Shown: positions 17,852-26,387 of the stretch, in pieces
Layout of the letters: each line of letters opens with the position of its first letter
Numbering within the stretch: the first letter of the stretch is position 1
NCBI GenBank assembly: GCA_900299005.1
Contig: OMID01000042.1
Location: forward strand, 1-64,000
Reading direction: 5' to 3'
DNA from: Oxalobacteraceae bacterium
GTDB lineage: Bacteria; Pseudomonadota; Gammaproteobacteria; Burkholderiales; Burkholderiaceae_D
Length of the DNA: 64,000 nt
Made by a program: the position numbers and the translations under genes
Notes under the pieces: generated by a model
Database searches by the model: none
What the model saw: only the letters and a program-made list of their open reading frames with translations
Told to the model about the DNA's origin: nothing

Positions 17852-19156
17852 ATGAGTCCTGCTGCGCTGTTCTGGATCCCGGTGCTGATACGTTTCGCGC
17901 TCATCGGTGGCGCGGGACTTGCCGGCGGCTATGTATGGAACTTCACCGGTGGTCTGGTGGTGGCTTTCGTGGTGCTGCTGGGGCTGGTGATGGTCCAGTT
18001 GCGCTACATGTATCACCTCTCGCGCTGGCTCGATCACCCGGATGAGGTGAAGCTCAAGGATGGCTGGGGTTCGTGGACGGAGATTTTTGCCAAACTGTAC
18101 CGGCTTCGTCGCGATGACCAGAAAAATCGGGCGGAACTGGCCGAGTGGCTCTCACGTTTCCGGTTGGCGATGAGCCAGCTACCCGATGGCGTGGTCATCA
18201 TGGATGATGTGCTCTTCCTTGAATGGTGCAACCCGGTCGCCGAGACCCATTTGCGTCTGAACCTCGACAAAGACAAGGGCATGCGCGTCACCAATCTGAT
18301 TCGCAGCCCCGAGTTCATTGACTACATCATCCTTGCCCGATACGACGAGCCCTTGACGCTAAAGATCGGTGATCGCAAGCTGATCGTCCGGCTGATTCCC
18401 TTCGAAGACAGGCGGCAGATTCTGGTCACCCATGACGTGACCGAATTCGACCGGTTGGAAACCATGCGGCGCGATTTCATTGCGAATGCGTCTCATGAGT
18501 TGCGCACGCCGCTGACCGTGATCAACGGTTTTCTGGAGATTGCCAATGCCGAACCGCACCTTGATCAGCTGACCCGTATGCAGCACCTGAAGCTGATGGC
18601 CGAGCAGGGCAGGCGAATGCAGAATTTGGTAGAAGACATGCTGGTATTGACCCGGTTGGAATCCATCGACTATCCCCTGCGCAAAGAGATCGTCCACGTG
18701 CCAACGCTGCTGGAACAGGTACATGCCGAGGGGCTCGCCTTGTCCGGCGGTCGCCATCAGATCAGCCTGGATATCAATGGACCGGACATCATAGGCGGCA
18801 TGGATGAGCTGCGTAGCGCCTTTGGCAATCTAGTATCAAATGCCGTGCGTTACACGCCCGAGGGCGGAGAGATCCGCATTGAGTGGCGCGTGTCAGCGCA
18901 GGGCCCGGAGTTCTCGGTCAGCGACAGCGGCATCGGTATCAAGCAGGAGCATTTGTCGAGGCTTACGGAGCGCTTTTATCGGGTTGACAAAGGCCGCTCG
19001 CGAGAGACTCAGGGAACCGGTCTTGGGCTGGCGATCGTCAAGCATGTGCTGGCGCGCCATGACGCGCGTCTGAGGATCGACTCCGAGCCCGGCAAAGGCA
19101 GCACGTTCGCGATTCAGTTTCCGGCGTCGGCCGCGGCCCAAGGAGGGTTGGGATGA
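17852..19156 (+). CDS. phoR: Phosphate regulon sensor histidine kinase PhoR
   Basis: 434 residues. Two N-terminal membrane helices (about residues 5-50) with almost no periplasmic loop, a charged linker and a PAS-like domain (about 95-190) precede the kinase core. The H-box has H215 in NASHELRTPLTVI; the N-box is GNLVSNAVRYTPEGG, and the G-boxes are DSGIGIK and GTGLGLAIVKH. The lack of a sensory loop is typical of PhoR, which reads phosphate through PstSCAB-PhoU. Its stop overlaps the start of the next gene in ATGA form. Confidence 0.94.
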   Translation: MSPAALFWIPVLIRFALIGGAGLAGGYVWNFTGGLVVAFVVLLGLVMVQLRYMYHLSRWLDHPDEVKLKDGWGSWTEIFAKLYRLRRDDQKNRAELAEWLSRFRLAMSQLPDGVVIMDDVLFLEWCNPVAETHLRLNLDKDKGMRVTNLIRSPEFIDYIILARYDEPLTLKIGDRKLIVRLIPFEDRRQILVTHDVTEFDRLETMRRDFIANASHELRTPLTVINGFLEIANAEPHLDQLTRMQHLKLMAEQGRRMQNLVEDMLVLTRLESIDYPLRKEIVHVPTLLEQVHAEGLALSGGRHQISLDINGPDIIGGMDELRSAFGNLVSNAVRYTPEGGEIRIEWRVSAQGPEFSVSDSGIGIKQEHLSRLTERFYRVDKGRSRETQGTGLGLAIVKHVLARHDARLRIDSEPGKGSTFAIQFPASAAAQGGLG

Positions 19157-20076
19157 AGATCATCGCACGTATGGCCTGCGTCGCATTGGCGCTGCTAGGG
19201 GCTAAGTCCCAGGCACTGGCAGAAACATTCCGGTTCGTCGCTATTGGCGATGTGCCGTACACCTCTCCGGTGCAGCTTGACCGCCTGATTGAGCGAATCA
19301 ATCCGCTGGATTCGCGCTTCACTATCCATGTGGGGGATATCAAGTCTGGAAGCACGCTGTGCAATGACGAGACTTTCGAGTCCGTGAAGCGTCAGTTCAT
19401 GTCTTTTGAAAAACCGCTGATCTATACGCCGGGTGACAATGAATGGACAGATTGTCACCGCGCCAATAACGGTCCGTATGATCCGCTGGAACGCCTGCAA
19501 AAACTTCGCCAGTTGTTCTTTGCCACCGAGCTTAGCCTCGGTCGTCATCCGGTCGAGCTAGACAGCCAGTCCCAGTCGGAGACATTCAGACAGTTTTCCG
19601 AAAACCGTCGCTGGTACACAAAGGAAGTCAGCTTTGCCACGCTCCATCTAGTGGGCTCGAATAATAATCTTCAGCCAGACTTGCCTTCCTCGATTGAATT
19701 CGGCCACCGCAATGAAGCCACTATCGCGTGGATGCGCAGCACGTTTGCCGAGGCGCGCAAGAGAGGGCATCGCGCCGTGGTTTTCGCGATGCAGGCCGAC
19801 ACCTTTTATCATGATCCTCGCATCAGGGAATCCGGCTTTGCGCTCTGGCTTGAGGCTTTCAGGCAGGAGGCTGTCGCCTGGGGCAAGCCGGTGCTGCTGA
19901 TTCAGGGCGATACTCATCAATTCGTGACGGACCGACCCTTCGCGAAGACGCATCCTGCGGCCTCAAATGTCCTTAGAATGGTTGTGCCGGGCGAGCACGT
20001 CGCTGATGCCGTTGTGATCGACGTCGACACCATGAATGTAGCCGAGCCATTTTCAATACAGCGGCTTCATCGCTAA
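19153..20076 (+). CDS. Secreted metallophosphoesterase-like protein coupled to phoR
   Basis: 307 residues with a Sec signal (MACVALALLGAKSQALA). The mature part opens with a calcineurin-like first motif, FVAIGDVPYT, then HVGDIKSGS and the metal-site motif TPGDNEWTDC, and near the end LIQGDTHQF. These fit the D-x-[HP], GD, GDNE and H motifs of a divergent metallophosphoesterase, although the classical GNHD is GDNE and the first motif lacks the usual His. ATGA overlap with phoR makes it the last gene of the pst-pho operon, so it should be phosphate-starvation induced and act on phosphate esters in the periplasm. The substrate is unknown. Confidence 0.75.
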   Translation: MKIIARMACVALALLGAKSQALAETFRFVAIGDVPYTSPVQLDRLIERINPLDSRFTIHVGDIKSGSTLCNDETFESVKRQFMSFEKPLIYTPGDNEWTDCHRANNGPYDPLERLQKLRQLFFATELSLGRHPVELDSQSQSETFRQFSENRRWYTKEVSFATLHLVGSNNNLQPDLPSSIEFGHRNEATIAWMRSTFAEARKRGHRAVVFAMQADTFYHDPRIRESGFALWLEAFRQEAVAWGKPVLLIQGDTHQFVTDRPFAKTHPAASNVLRMVVPGEHVADAVVIDVDTMNVAEPFSIQRLHR

Positions 20077-20077
20077 A

Positions 20078-20210
20078 GAAGCACTGATGAAATAAATGCC
20101 GCAAGATTTCTTCTTTGGGAAATAGTGGTCAACCTTTGATCTGGCAGGCTCTTGCGTCGCACAGCGATGCTGGCTCGCCATAACATGGGGTGTCTTTAGC
20201 GTCTCTCTCA
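20078..20210 (+). repeat. Dispersed intergenic repeat family 1, copy A
   Basis: It begins one base after the stop codon of the metallophosphoesterase-like gene. It shares with copies B (26257-26387) and C (41234-41362, opposite strand) the order: CCGCAAG, then a CTTTGAT-TGGC stretch, the hairpin core GCGTCGCACAGCGATGC (7-bp stem with one G-T pair and an ACA loop), CTGGCTCGCC, a G-rich run and GTCTCTC. No coding frame is preserved between copies. Confidence 0.8.
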
Positions 20211-20314
20211 ATAATGGCGCGTTGGGTGTGCGAATGTCTTCGATCTTGTGATGTTTATGACGCGAGAAACAATCTCAACAAGCCTTGTCGCCGGCCGCGG
20301 GTAAAATAAGGCTT

Positions 20315-20350
20315 CGAAGCCTGCCTCGTCAGGTCGCTGGCGGCGTTGGC
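20315..20350 (+). repeat. Partial/degenerate end of repeat family 2 (MITE-like)
   Basis: The stretch CTCGTCAGGTCGCTGGCGGCGTTG matches the left end of the element at 38429 (CTCGTTAGGTCGCTGGCGGCGTTG) with one difference. The opposite inverted repeat is not recognisable, so this looks like a decayed or truncated copy. It lies about 100 bp after a family 1 repeat in the 382-bp gap 20077-20458, which otherwise holds nothing recognisable. Confidence 0.55.
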
Positions 20351-20458
20351 GGCGCTGACAGTGGTTCGCCGGACCTCTGTGCCGTCGTTAACGCTGCTGC
20401 CTTGCGACTTATCCAACCGGGTAGCTACGTCATTCAATTTTTTCCAATACATTAGTCC

Positions 20459-20770
20459 ATGAAGTACTTATTCCTTACAGCCTTGTTTTTTGTCGTGCAT
20501 GGGGCAGTGCATGCCGCCCTGCCTCCTGCGGGTGACATTCCCAAAGAGGGAGATTGCCCCTCGGATTACTCAGCCAAGGGAACGCAGTGCGTTCCTGGAG
20601 CCAATGCTCGATTCGCCTTTGTGAAGTACCAGCATTGCCCTGATAGCTATGTTGAGCAAGGCAATTACTGCATTGCCACCCCAGAGTCGAGATTGGCGAT
20701 CCGAAAAGCGGCGATGAGTTGTCCTGCAGGGTTCGAGCCCGTGGGCAATTACTGCATTTCTGAAAAATGA
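20459..20770 (+). CDS. Small secreted protein with three Cys-pair repeats
   Basis: 103 residues with a Sec signal (MKYLFLTALFFVVHGAVHA). The mature part is three copies of a unit CP-x2-[YF]-x4-G-x-[QY]-C: CPSDYSAKGTQC, CPDSYVEQGNYC and CPAGFEPVGNYC, each with two cysteines about 11 residues apart and separated by charged 20-residue linkers. Each unit probably folds as a small disulfide loop. I do not recognise a named family. It stands alone between two repeat-containing gaps. Confidence 0.7.
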   Translation: MKYLFLTALFFVVHGAVHAALPPAGDIPKEGDCPSDYSAKGTQCVPGANARFAFVKYQHCPDSYVEQGNYCIATPESRLAIRKAAMSCPAGFEPVGNYCISEK

Positions 20771-20878
20771 CACGCCGTTTGCTCAGGCAGATTCAAGGTC
20801 GCCTGAAGGATAGGCGAGGGCACCAAGCGGGCTCGACTTGCGTGGAGGCGCCCAACGAGATGGCTAGTCTTGCCAGAA

Positions 20879-21295
20879 TTACAGGCAGATCAATTTGAAA
20901 ATGGATTCCTTTGTGTCTCCGTCTTCGGCGGGTACCCACACGGCATACTGATGATCAAGTATTGAGGGTATGTGAATGCCCATCTCGGTGAAGTCTGCAG
21001 AGGCTCGTAATCTGAGGCGGTGCGAAACGCAGTCGGCTTCCCAGAGAAATTTGGTCGCGCGCCAACCAAACGAGGGTGCCGGGCGTGAGAAGATGATCAA
21101 AGTGGACACTTTTCGAGTATGTCCCTGGACCAGACTTCTGGGATCGTAATAAGAAACGACCGTGACTTCGTGTTCGTGACCTACGGACAGTTCTCGCCAC
21201 TCAGCCTGCGCAAGCGGGCTGAGAACGAGCAGCAAGCCAAAGCTTATCGTCAGAAAAGCCTGGTTGCGAAACGAATGTCGCCAGAGCGATAGCAT
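20879..21295 (-). CDS. Small secreted Adhesin_E-like protein (copy 2 of 5)
   Basis: About 138 residues if started at ATG 21295; an upstream ATG at 21328 is possible and neither has a strong ribosome-binding site. The signal LTISFGLLLVLSPLAQA is followed by EWREL, the same two-residue mature start ([DE]W) as the paralogues. It then has YYDP, a beta-rich middle, WEADC and a C-terminal FKLICL, so the paired cysteines are preserved. It is oriented opposite to its neighbours and is the most divergent of the five. Confidence 0.6.
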   Translation of the reverse strand: MLSLWRHSFRNQAFLTISFGLLLVLSPLAQAEWRELSVGHEHEVTVVSYYDPRSLVQGHTRKVSTLIIFSRPAPSFGWRATKFLWEADCVSHRLRLRASADFTEMGIHIPSILDHQYAVWVPAEDGDTKESIFKLICL

Positions 21296-21390
21296 GATCA
21301 AAAATATACTCAGTGGTCCGCCGATCATATTACCGCTTCTGACGCCAAGGGCATGTCGCGCCAGACCGTGGGCTGCTGCCGGGGCTGAGA

Positions 21391-21798
21391 ATGTTTCAAA
21401 ATATGAAATTAATCGGAGTGGTCGTGAATAACAGATTTTTTGGTATCAAAAATAATGTAAAGATAATCATCGTCGCAGGGATCTTGTCGCAGCCTGGAAT
21501 GGTGTCGTGCGAGACAGCCAGCGTGAATGCACTACTTGCCATACAGCAGAATATCAACACGCAATGTCTCGCCAGAAGTCAGGGGCGCGCCAGAATACTG
21601 TGTCGGTGCGCCGCAGTCGTCGCCACAAAAAAAATAGCGATCGAGGGCCTGGATGCTTTCAACAAAGATGCTCAGGCATGGTCTGATCAAGCCTATGAGT
21701 ATTGCTCCAATAACGAGGATCATGGCTATGTGATGGAGACTGCGCGCTTGTATCAGTCGCAGACCTCTATCGAACAATTCCTGCAACAGCAGAAGTGA
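21391..21798 (+). CDS. Hypothetical secreted protein
   Basis: Up to 135 residues; starts at 21391 or at ATG 21403 are equally possible. A hydrophobic stretch VKIIIVAGILSQPGMVSC near residues 23-40 could be a signal peptide, perhaps a lipoprotein (MVSC). The rest is helical and hydrophilic with five further cysteines (QCLA, LCRC, YEYC). No family recognised. Its codon use looks less G+C-rich than that of neighbouring housekeeping genes. Confidence 0.5.
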   Translation: MFQNMKLIGVVVNNRFFGIKNNVKIIIVAGILSQPGMVSCETASVNALLAIQQNINTQCLARSQGRARILCRCAAVVATKKIAIEGLDAFNKDAQAWSDQAYEYCSNNEDHGYVMETARLYQSQTSIEQFLQQQK

Positions 21799-21868
21799 GA
21801 GGCCTGACCCGCCTGCCTCACGCCTGACCTGCCTGCAAGATTTAGCATACCGTTGAAGAGACTCGTTT

Positions 21869-23461
21869 TTATTGCGTGTGCTCCTTGAAATCCCCGCGCT
21901 CCAGCAGCAGGCGTTTGACGTCCCTCTTTGTTATTTTTCCGTAGCCCGACTTCGGCAAGGCATCCCAGAAGAAGAACTGCTGCGGCCAGCGGTAGCGAGC
22001 GCACCGACCGTCGAGGTACTGCAACAGCTCCGCATCAGTGACAGGATCGCCTGCCAGCTTGCGCACCACGACAGCCACGCCAACCTCGCCCCACTTTCGG
22101 TCGGGCATGCCCACGACGGCAACCTCCGCGACGCCGGCATGGGTCAACAGTACTTCCTCTACCTCACGCGGATACACATTGGATCCCCCCGAGATGTACA
22201 TGTCCGATTCACGGCCGGTGATATACAGCAGACCGCGTTCGTCCAGCCGGCCCAGGTCGCCAGTGTGGAACCAGCCGCCGCGAAGGGCTTTTTCCGTGGC
22301 CTCGGGTTGGTTGTGGTAACCCGAAAATACTGCGGGTCCACGGCAGCAGATTTCACCAATTGTGCCGACCGGCACGGGCTGCATGTCTTGGTCGAGGATG
22401 GCTATTTCCATGCCAACGCGTGGCTTACCGCAGGAGCCAATGTGGGCATGGGGGTCGTTGTCATCAATGGCATGCATGTCGGGCGGGAGCACCGTAATGC
22501 ACCCGGTGACTTCCCCCAAACCAAAGTACTGAACCAATACCTTGCCCAGCTTCTGCAGAGCCAGCTTTTGATCTGCCCGATACATCGGCGCGCCCGCATA
22601 GATCATGTAACGCAATGAACTGTGATCGTAGCGGTCGACGGCAGGATGTTCTACCAGCATTTTGACGATGGTTGGAACCGTGAAGAGATTGGTCACGCGA
22701 TGTTGCTGCACCAGTTGCCAGAACAACTCGGGATCCAACTTCTCGCTCGGCAGCAGCACAGTGGCGGCACCTCGCGCTACATTGAGCAAGGCGTGAATCC
22801 CCGCGCCATGCGACAGGGGCGCCACTGCGATGGAGCAGTCGTTCTCATCCGTGCCTGGAATCAGGTCGGCCAGATGATTGGCTACCACAAAACTCATCTG
22901 GCCATGTGTCAGTACACCTGCTTTGGGCTTGCCAGTGGTGCCCGATGTGTAGAAGAACCAGAGCGGATCATCGTACTCGACGGTCGCGCTCTCGGGTCGG
23001 CTGCCATAGTGACGCTGTACCAGCGCCTCATAGTCATGCTCACCCTCACGGGGCGTTCCTATGCACACGACCTGATGGATCACCGAGGATGCTGCACGAA
23101 CTGCATCCACATGACTACTGAAATTGGCTTCGTAAAGCAGGGCGCGGGCACCGCTGGAAGCCCCGAGGTAGGCCACTTCCGGTGGCGTCAGCCGAAAGTT
23201 GGTCGGCACCCAAACGCAGCCGAGGCGAAACGCAATCCAGCAGCTCTCGAAGAGTTGCAGATTATTGCGGGAATGAACAAGGATCTTGTCACCTTTGCGC
23301 AGCCCTAATTCGCGCAATGCCGCCACCATGGCATCGACTCGGGCGTCGATGTCGCGCCAGCTCCAGCGCTGCTCTCCGAGGATCAGAGCATCGCGTTCGG
23401 GAAACAGCTGCGCAGTCTGGCGCAGCAGCGACCCGAGATTCATGACCTGTGCCGCGTTCAT
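21869..23461 (-). CDS. AMP-binding acyl-CoA synthetase
   Basis: 530 residues of the ANL adenylating superfamily. Visible core motifs are YTSGTTGKPKAG (phosphate-binding loop, about residue 170), YFGLGEVTG, the hinge region HTGDLGRLDERGLLYITGR and the catalytic-Lys region KSGYGKITKRDVK near the C-terminus. It activates a carboxylic acid to the acyl-CoA through an acyl-AMP; chain length and type cannot be predicted. The start overlaps the stop of the thiolase gene upstream by 4 bp, so the two form an operon for degradation or remodelling of some acid. Confidence 0.88.
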   Translation of the reverse strand: MNAAQVMNLGSLLRQTAQLFPERDALILGEQRWSWRDIDARVDAMVAALRELGLRKGDKILVHSRNNLQLFESCWIAFRLGCVWVPTNFRLTPPEVAYLGASSGARALLYEANFSSHVDAVRAASSVIHQVVCIGTPREGEHDYEALVQRHYGSRPESATVEYDDPLWFFYTSGTTGKPKAGVLTHGQMSFVVANHLADLIPGTDENDCSIAVAPLSHGAGIHALLNVARGAATVLLPSEKLDPELFWQLVQQHRVTNLFTVPTIVKMLVEHPAVDRYDHSSLRYMIYAGAPMYRADQKLALQKLGKVLVQYFGLGEVTGCITVLPPDMHAIDDNDPHAHIGSCGKPRVGMEIAILDQDMQPVPVGTIGEICCRGPAVFSGYHNQPEATEKALRGGWFHTGDLGRLDERGLLYITGRESDMYISGGSNVYPREVEEVLLTHAGVAEVAVVGMPDRKWGEVGVAVVVRKLAGDPVTDAELLQYLDGRCARYRWPQQFFFWDALPKSGYGKITKRDVKRLLLERGDFKEHTQ

Positions 23462-24618
23462 GCCGCTTCGAGAATGCTGAGATAGTTCGCGACAGCGGCA
23501 CCCCCCATGTTGAATACCGCGCCCAGAGCTGCGTTGGGAATTTGCATAGCACCCGCCTCGCCGGCCAGCTGCATGGCCAGCATCACATGCTGCGAAACAC
23601 CGGTGGCACCGATAGGATGACCGCGCGACTTTAACCCACCTGAAGGATTCACCGGCAAGAGACCGTCTTTTGTCGTGACTCCGTCGAGAATGACGCGCGC
23701 ACCTTGTCCCTGGGGTGCCAGACCCATGGCCTCATATTCGAGCAGCTCGGCGATAGTGAAGCAGTCATGGGTTTCGACCAGATGCAGATCAGTCAGAGAC
23801 AGATTGGCATCGCGCAGGCCTTGGTTCCAGGCCATGGCCGCACCGACGAATTGCGTTGGATCGCGACGAGACAAAGGCAAGAATTCATTGATCTGCGCTC
23901 GGGCCCGCCAGCGAATTGCCGTGTGGCCGGAGCGCGGTTCCAGCGAGAGCACCAGTGCGGCAGCGCCATCGGAGACCAGTGAGCAATCGGAGCGCTTCAG
24001 CGGTCCGGCGACTACCGGATTTTTATCGGATGCATGACGGCAAAAATCGAAGCCAACGTCGCGACGCATATGTGCATACGGGTTGTCTACGCCGTTACGA
24101 TGGTTTTTCGCGGCGATCGCCGCCAGTGCATCTGACTGATCACCAAAGCGTTCGAAGTAGTTGCGTGCGATGTCACCGAAAATGCCAGCGAATCCGCCCG
24201 GCTGCCCGGCCTCTTCCTTTACATAAGAGCACTTGAGCAGCACATCGCCGATCTGGGCTCCGGGCAAGGTGTTCATCTTTTCGAACCCCACCACCAGCGC
24301 GCGTTTGATCCGGCCACTTTGGAGCGTGTCCAGCGCAGCCCAGATAGCGGCAGAGCCAGTGGCGCAAGCATTCTCAAGGCGCACTGCGGGCGTATGACGG
24401 AATTCAGGCATTGCCACCGCAGCGAGCGAGGCACTGAAATCCTGTGGAACAAAGCCGCCATTGAAAGTGCCCACGAAAATCCCGTCAATCTCCTCGGCGG
24501 TACTACCGGCGCGCTCCAGCGCGGGCTTGACCGCATCCCTGAAGAGCTGCTCAAGATCGGACTGATCAAGTTTTCCGAACTGAGTATGCCCCCAGCCGAT
24601 AATGTGCGGTACAGACAT
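23458..24618 (-). CDS. Thiolase (acetyl-CoA acetyltransferase), SCP2-thiolase-like
   Basis: 386 residues from ATG 24618, supported by AAGGAA just upstream and by the family start MSVPHIIGWGHTQFGKL; the frame is open for 75 further codons upstream but these are not protein-like. The nucleophile Cys lies in ENACATGSAA, and the C-terminal catalytic motif is GGLKSRGHPIGATG, preceded by ETHDCFTIAELLEYEAMGL. This wording is that of the lipid-transfer/SCP-x type of thiolase rather than classical FadA. It cleaves or forms 3-ketoacyl-CoA. It is coupled to the acyl-CoA synthetase gene; no hydratase or dehydrogenase is nearby. Confidence 0.88.
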   Translation of the reverse strand: MSVPHIIGWGHTQFGKLDQSDLEQLFRDAVKPALERAGSTAEEIDGIFVGTFNGGFVPQDFSASLAAVAMPEFRHTPAVRLENACATGSAAIWAALDTLQSGRIKRALVVGFEKMNTLPGAQIGDVLLKCSYVKEEAGQPGGFAGIFGDIARNYFERFGDQSDALAAIAAKNHRNGVDNPYAHMRRDVGFDFCRHASDKNPVVAGPLKRSDCSLVSDGAAALVLSLEPRSGHTAIRWRARAQINEFLPLSRRDPTQFVGAAMAWNQGLRDANLSLTDLHLVETHDCFTIAELLEYEAMGLAPQGQGARVILDGVTTKDGLLPVNPSGGLKSRGHPIGATGVSQHVMLAMQLAGEAGAMQIPNAALGAVFNMGGAAVANYLSILEAA

Positions 24619-24949
24619 GGAAATTCCTTTGCAAGGTAGAAAATAACAGCACGGCGGATCAGCCGCTCGGGGGGGTGGCGCATGAGGATACGTGAATGGC
24701 GTGACATGATAGACCATGGCACGCGCGCAATGCCACGCACGCTCCTCGGCACCAGGATGTTCAAACTGGTTTTGAGTACGTTGGCATCGGTAGGATTGCG
24801 TGGCATGGGCTAGCAGATCATCAGCGCTCGCAGGCAGTGTCACAACCGTCCGCTGTAGAGAAAACGGGTTATTATTCCGAGCAAGTTATTCCTTCCTGAT
24901 TCGAACTTCCACGGGTTATATCGCCCCTGTTTTTGTCGAGCTGTGCATT

Positions 24950-25330
24950 ATGCGATTGATAAGATGCTTCCTGCTCTTCCTCTTGCTGGTGACCGCTGGC
25001 ACTGCTCTGGCAGATTGGCAATTACTTAATCGGCAGGGTGAAACCGCGCTCTACTTTGATCCGCTGACGGTAGTTCGAGGCACGCGGCCACGCGTTTGGG
25101 TTTTGCTCGATTACGGCAAACCGGATGAGTATCAGGACTCCTCGGCTCGCATGCTGCTCGAATCCAATTGCTATGACCGCACACTGCGCATTCGCAGCGC
25201 GGTGTATTACAAGGAACCGATGGCTCGAGGCGACACGACATCGGAATATCAACCCACGCCATGGGAAACGCCTGCTGCGGGCAGCTACCAGGCCGAGGCA
25301 CTATTTTTCTTATGTGGAAAAACTCCCTGA
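24950..25330 (+). CDS. Small secreted Adhesin_E-like protein (copy 3 of 5)
   Basis: 126 residues from ATG 24950, which begins a Sec signal (MRLIRCFLLFLLLVTAGTALA). The mature start is DWQLL, then ALYFDPLTVVRG, WVLLDYGKPDEY, LLESNCYDRTLRIRS, YYKEPMARG, PWETPAAGS and a final LFFLCGK. This is the clearest member of the family and probably keeps the intended fold: a beta sandwich with one disulfide. It is the first of three tandem copies; the next overlaps its 3' end. Confidence 0.72.
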   Translation: MRLIRCFLLFLLLVTAGTALADWQLLNRQGETALYFDPLTVVRGTRPRVWVLLDYGKPDEYQDSSARMLLESNCYDRTLRIRSAVYYKEPMARGDTTSEYQPTPWETPAAGSYQAEALFFLCGKTP

Positions 25331-25743
25331 AAAGCATCGTTTTTCTTGGCTTGCAAATGACGAGTCTGGTGGCATTTGCCGGTGATTGGGTGGGTATTGA
25401 AGTCCCAGATCCGACATCCTCCTCGGCGGGAGAGACGTTTTATGTGGATCCGGATCTGACTCGACGTGGCAGAACACCCGTGATCAATACCTTGAGAAAT
25501 TACCGCGAGCGCAGCGGACGCGGCCATGCCTCTGACAGCATGGTCTGTGAGTTTAATTGCAATCATAGGCTGATTCGCGCAGTTTCAGGCGCTTTCTACT
25601 CTGAGCCCATGGGCAAAGGCAAGGAAGAAAGATGGAATGCGCGTACTCCCTGGGTTCGCCCTGCACCTGGCACCGCACTGGAGCGGGTTTTGAATTACGC
25701 CTGCATGCATTGGGACGATACCCCGGATGATTCAGAACAGTGA
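25312..25743 (+). CDS. Small secreted Adhesin_E-like protein (copy 4 of 5)
   Basis: 143 residues from ATG 25312, which lies inside the end of copy 3 (19-bp overlap). The signal (SIVFLGLQMTSLVAFAG) is followed by DWVGIEV, ETFYVDPDLTRRGR, a longer middle with MVCEFNCNHRLIR, then YSEPMGKGKEERW and LNYACMHW. It has one more Cys than copy 3. The order YxEPMxxG followed by a Trp/Pro-rich loop and a last Cys is shared with copy 3, so they are likely duplicates that have diverged. Confidence 0.7.
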   Translation: MWKNSLKSIVFLGLQMTSLVAFAGDWVGIEVPDPTSSSAGETFYVDPDLTRRGRTPVINTLRNYRERSGRGHASDSMVCEFNCNHRLIRAVSGAFYSEPMGKGKEERWNARTPWVRPAPGTALERVLNYACMHWDDTPDDSEQ

Positions 25744-25780
25744 TCAAGAACTTTCCAGTTTTTTTCCCGACGATGAATTT

Positions 25781-26167
25781 ATGAAAAAACAACCAGTGCT
25801 CGCAGTGATGTTTATGTTGGTATGCCTGTCTGCGCATGCTGAGTGGAAAAAAGTATCTGAGACAATCCGGGCTGATCGCTACGTTGAGACTTCCTCTGTG
25901 CGCACAGAGGGAGACTACCGACGTGCAAAGGAATTATTCAATCTTTACGAGAAACATCCCGACTGGGGAAACCTGTCATTTGTCATTGAGCAGGAATACG
26001 ATTGCCCCGGCCGTCGAACGCGGACTGTCACCGAGACATGGTGGTCCGAGCATTTCGGCAAAGGGAAGGAAATGACGCCCGCTGACTTGTCAGTCTCGCC
26101 GCGCTGGGATCACATTGGCCCTTCCGACTGGAATAGTCCGGTATTGGAGTGGGTATGCAGCCAGTAG
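25781..26167 (+). CDS. Small secreted Adhesin_E-like protein (copy 5 of 5)
   Basis: 128 residues from ATG 25781, which opens a Sec signal (MKKQPVLAVMFMLVCLSAHA); the frame is open from ATG 25727, overlapping copy 4, but that start would bury the signal. The mature protein begins EWKKVSE and continues with IEQEYDC, RTRTVTETWWSEHFGKGKEM and a final LEWVCSQ. Its conserved pair of Cys and the GKGKE segment link it to copy 4. It ends the tandem trio; a family 1 repeat follows after about 90 bp. Confidence 0.68.
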   Translation: MKKQPVLAVMFMLVCLSAHAEWKKVSETIRADRYVETSSVRTEGDYRRAKELFNLYEKHPDWGNLSFVIEQEYDCPGRRTRTVTETWWSEHFGKGKEMTPADLSVSPRWDHIGPSDWNSPVLEWVCSQ

Positions 26168-26256
26168 CGTCTGCTGTGAGGCGCTGCTGTGATGCCTAGG
26201 CGGTGCTGCGGGGGATGCCCAGGATAGGCAGCATCCGGGTATTCGCTTCGGCTAGT

Positions 26257-26387
26257 GAAGCGCTAATGAATTGCATACCGCAAGTCTCTCATGTGAGAAG
26301 TCGCAGGAAGCCTTTGATGTGGCAGGCGCCCGCGTCGCACAGCGATCTGGGCTCGCCATCAGAGGGGGCTTTTTCAGTGTCTCCCTA
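26257..26387 (+). repeat. Dispersed intergenic repeat family 1, copy B
   Basis: Matches copies A and C in order: ACCGCAAG, CCTTTGATGTGGCAGGCGCC, GCGTCGCACAGCGAT, GGGCTCGCCAT, a G run, TTTTTCAGTGTCTCCC. Its right end runs into the stop codon of the leftward di-heme protein gene (26385-26387), so read from that gene it forms the immediate 3' untranslated sequence, as copy C does for sixA. The right half of the small hairpin is changed (GCGATCT). Confidence 0.8.
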
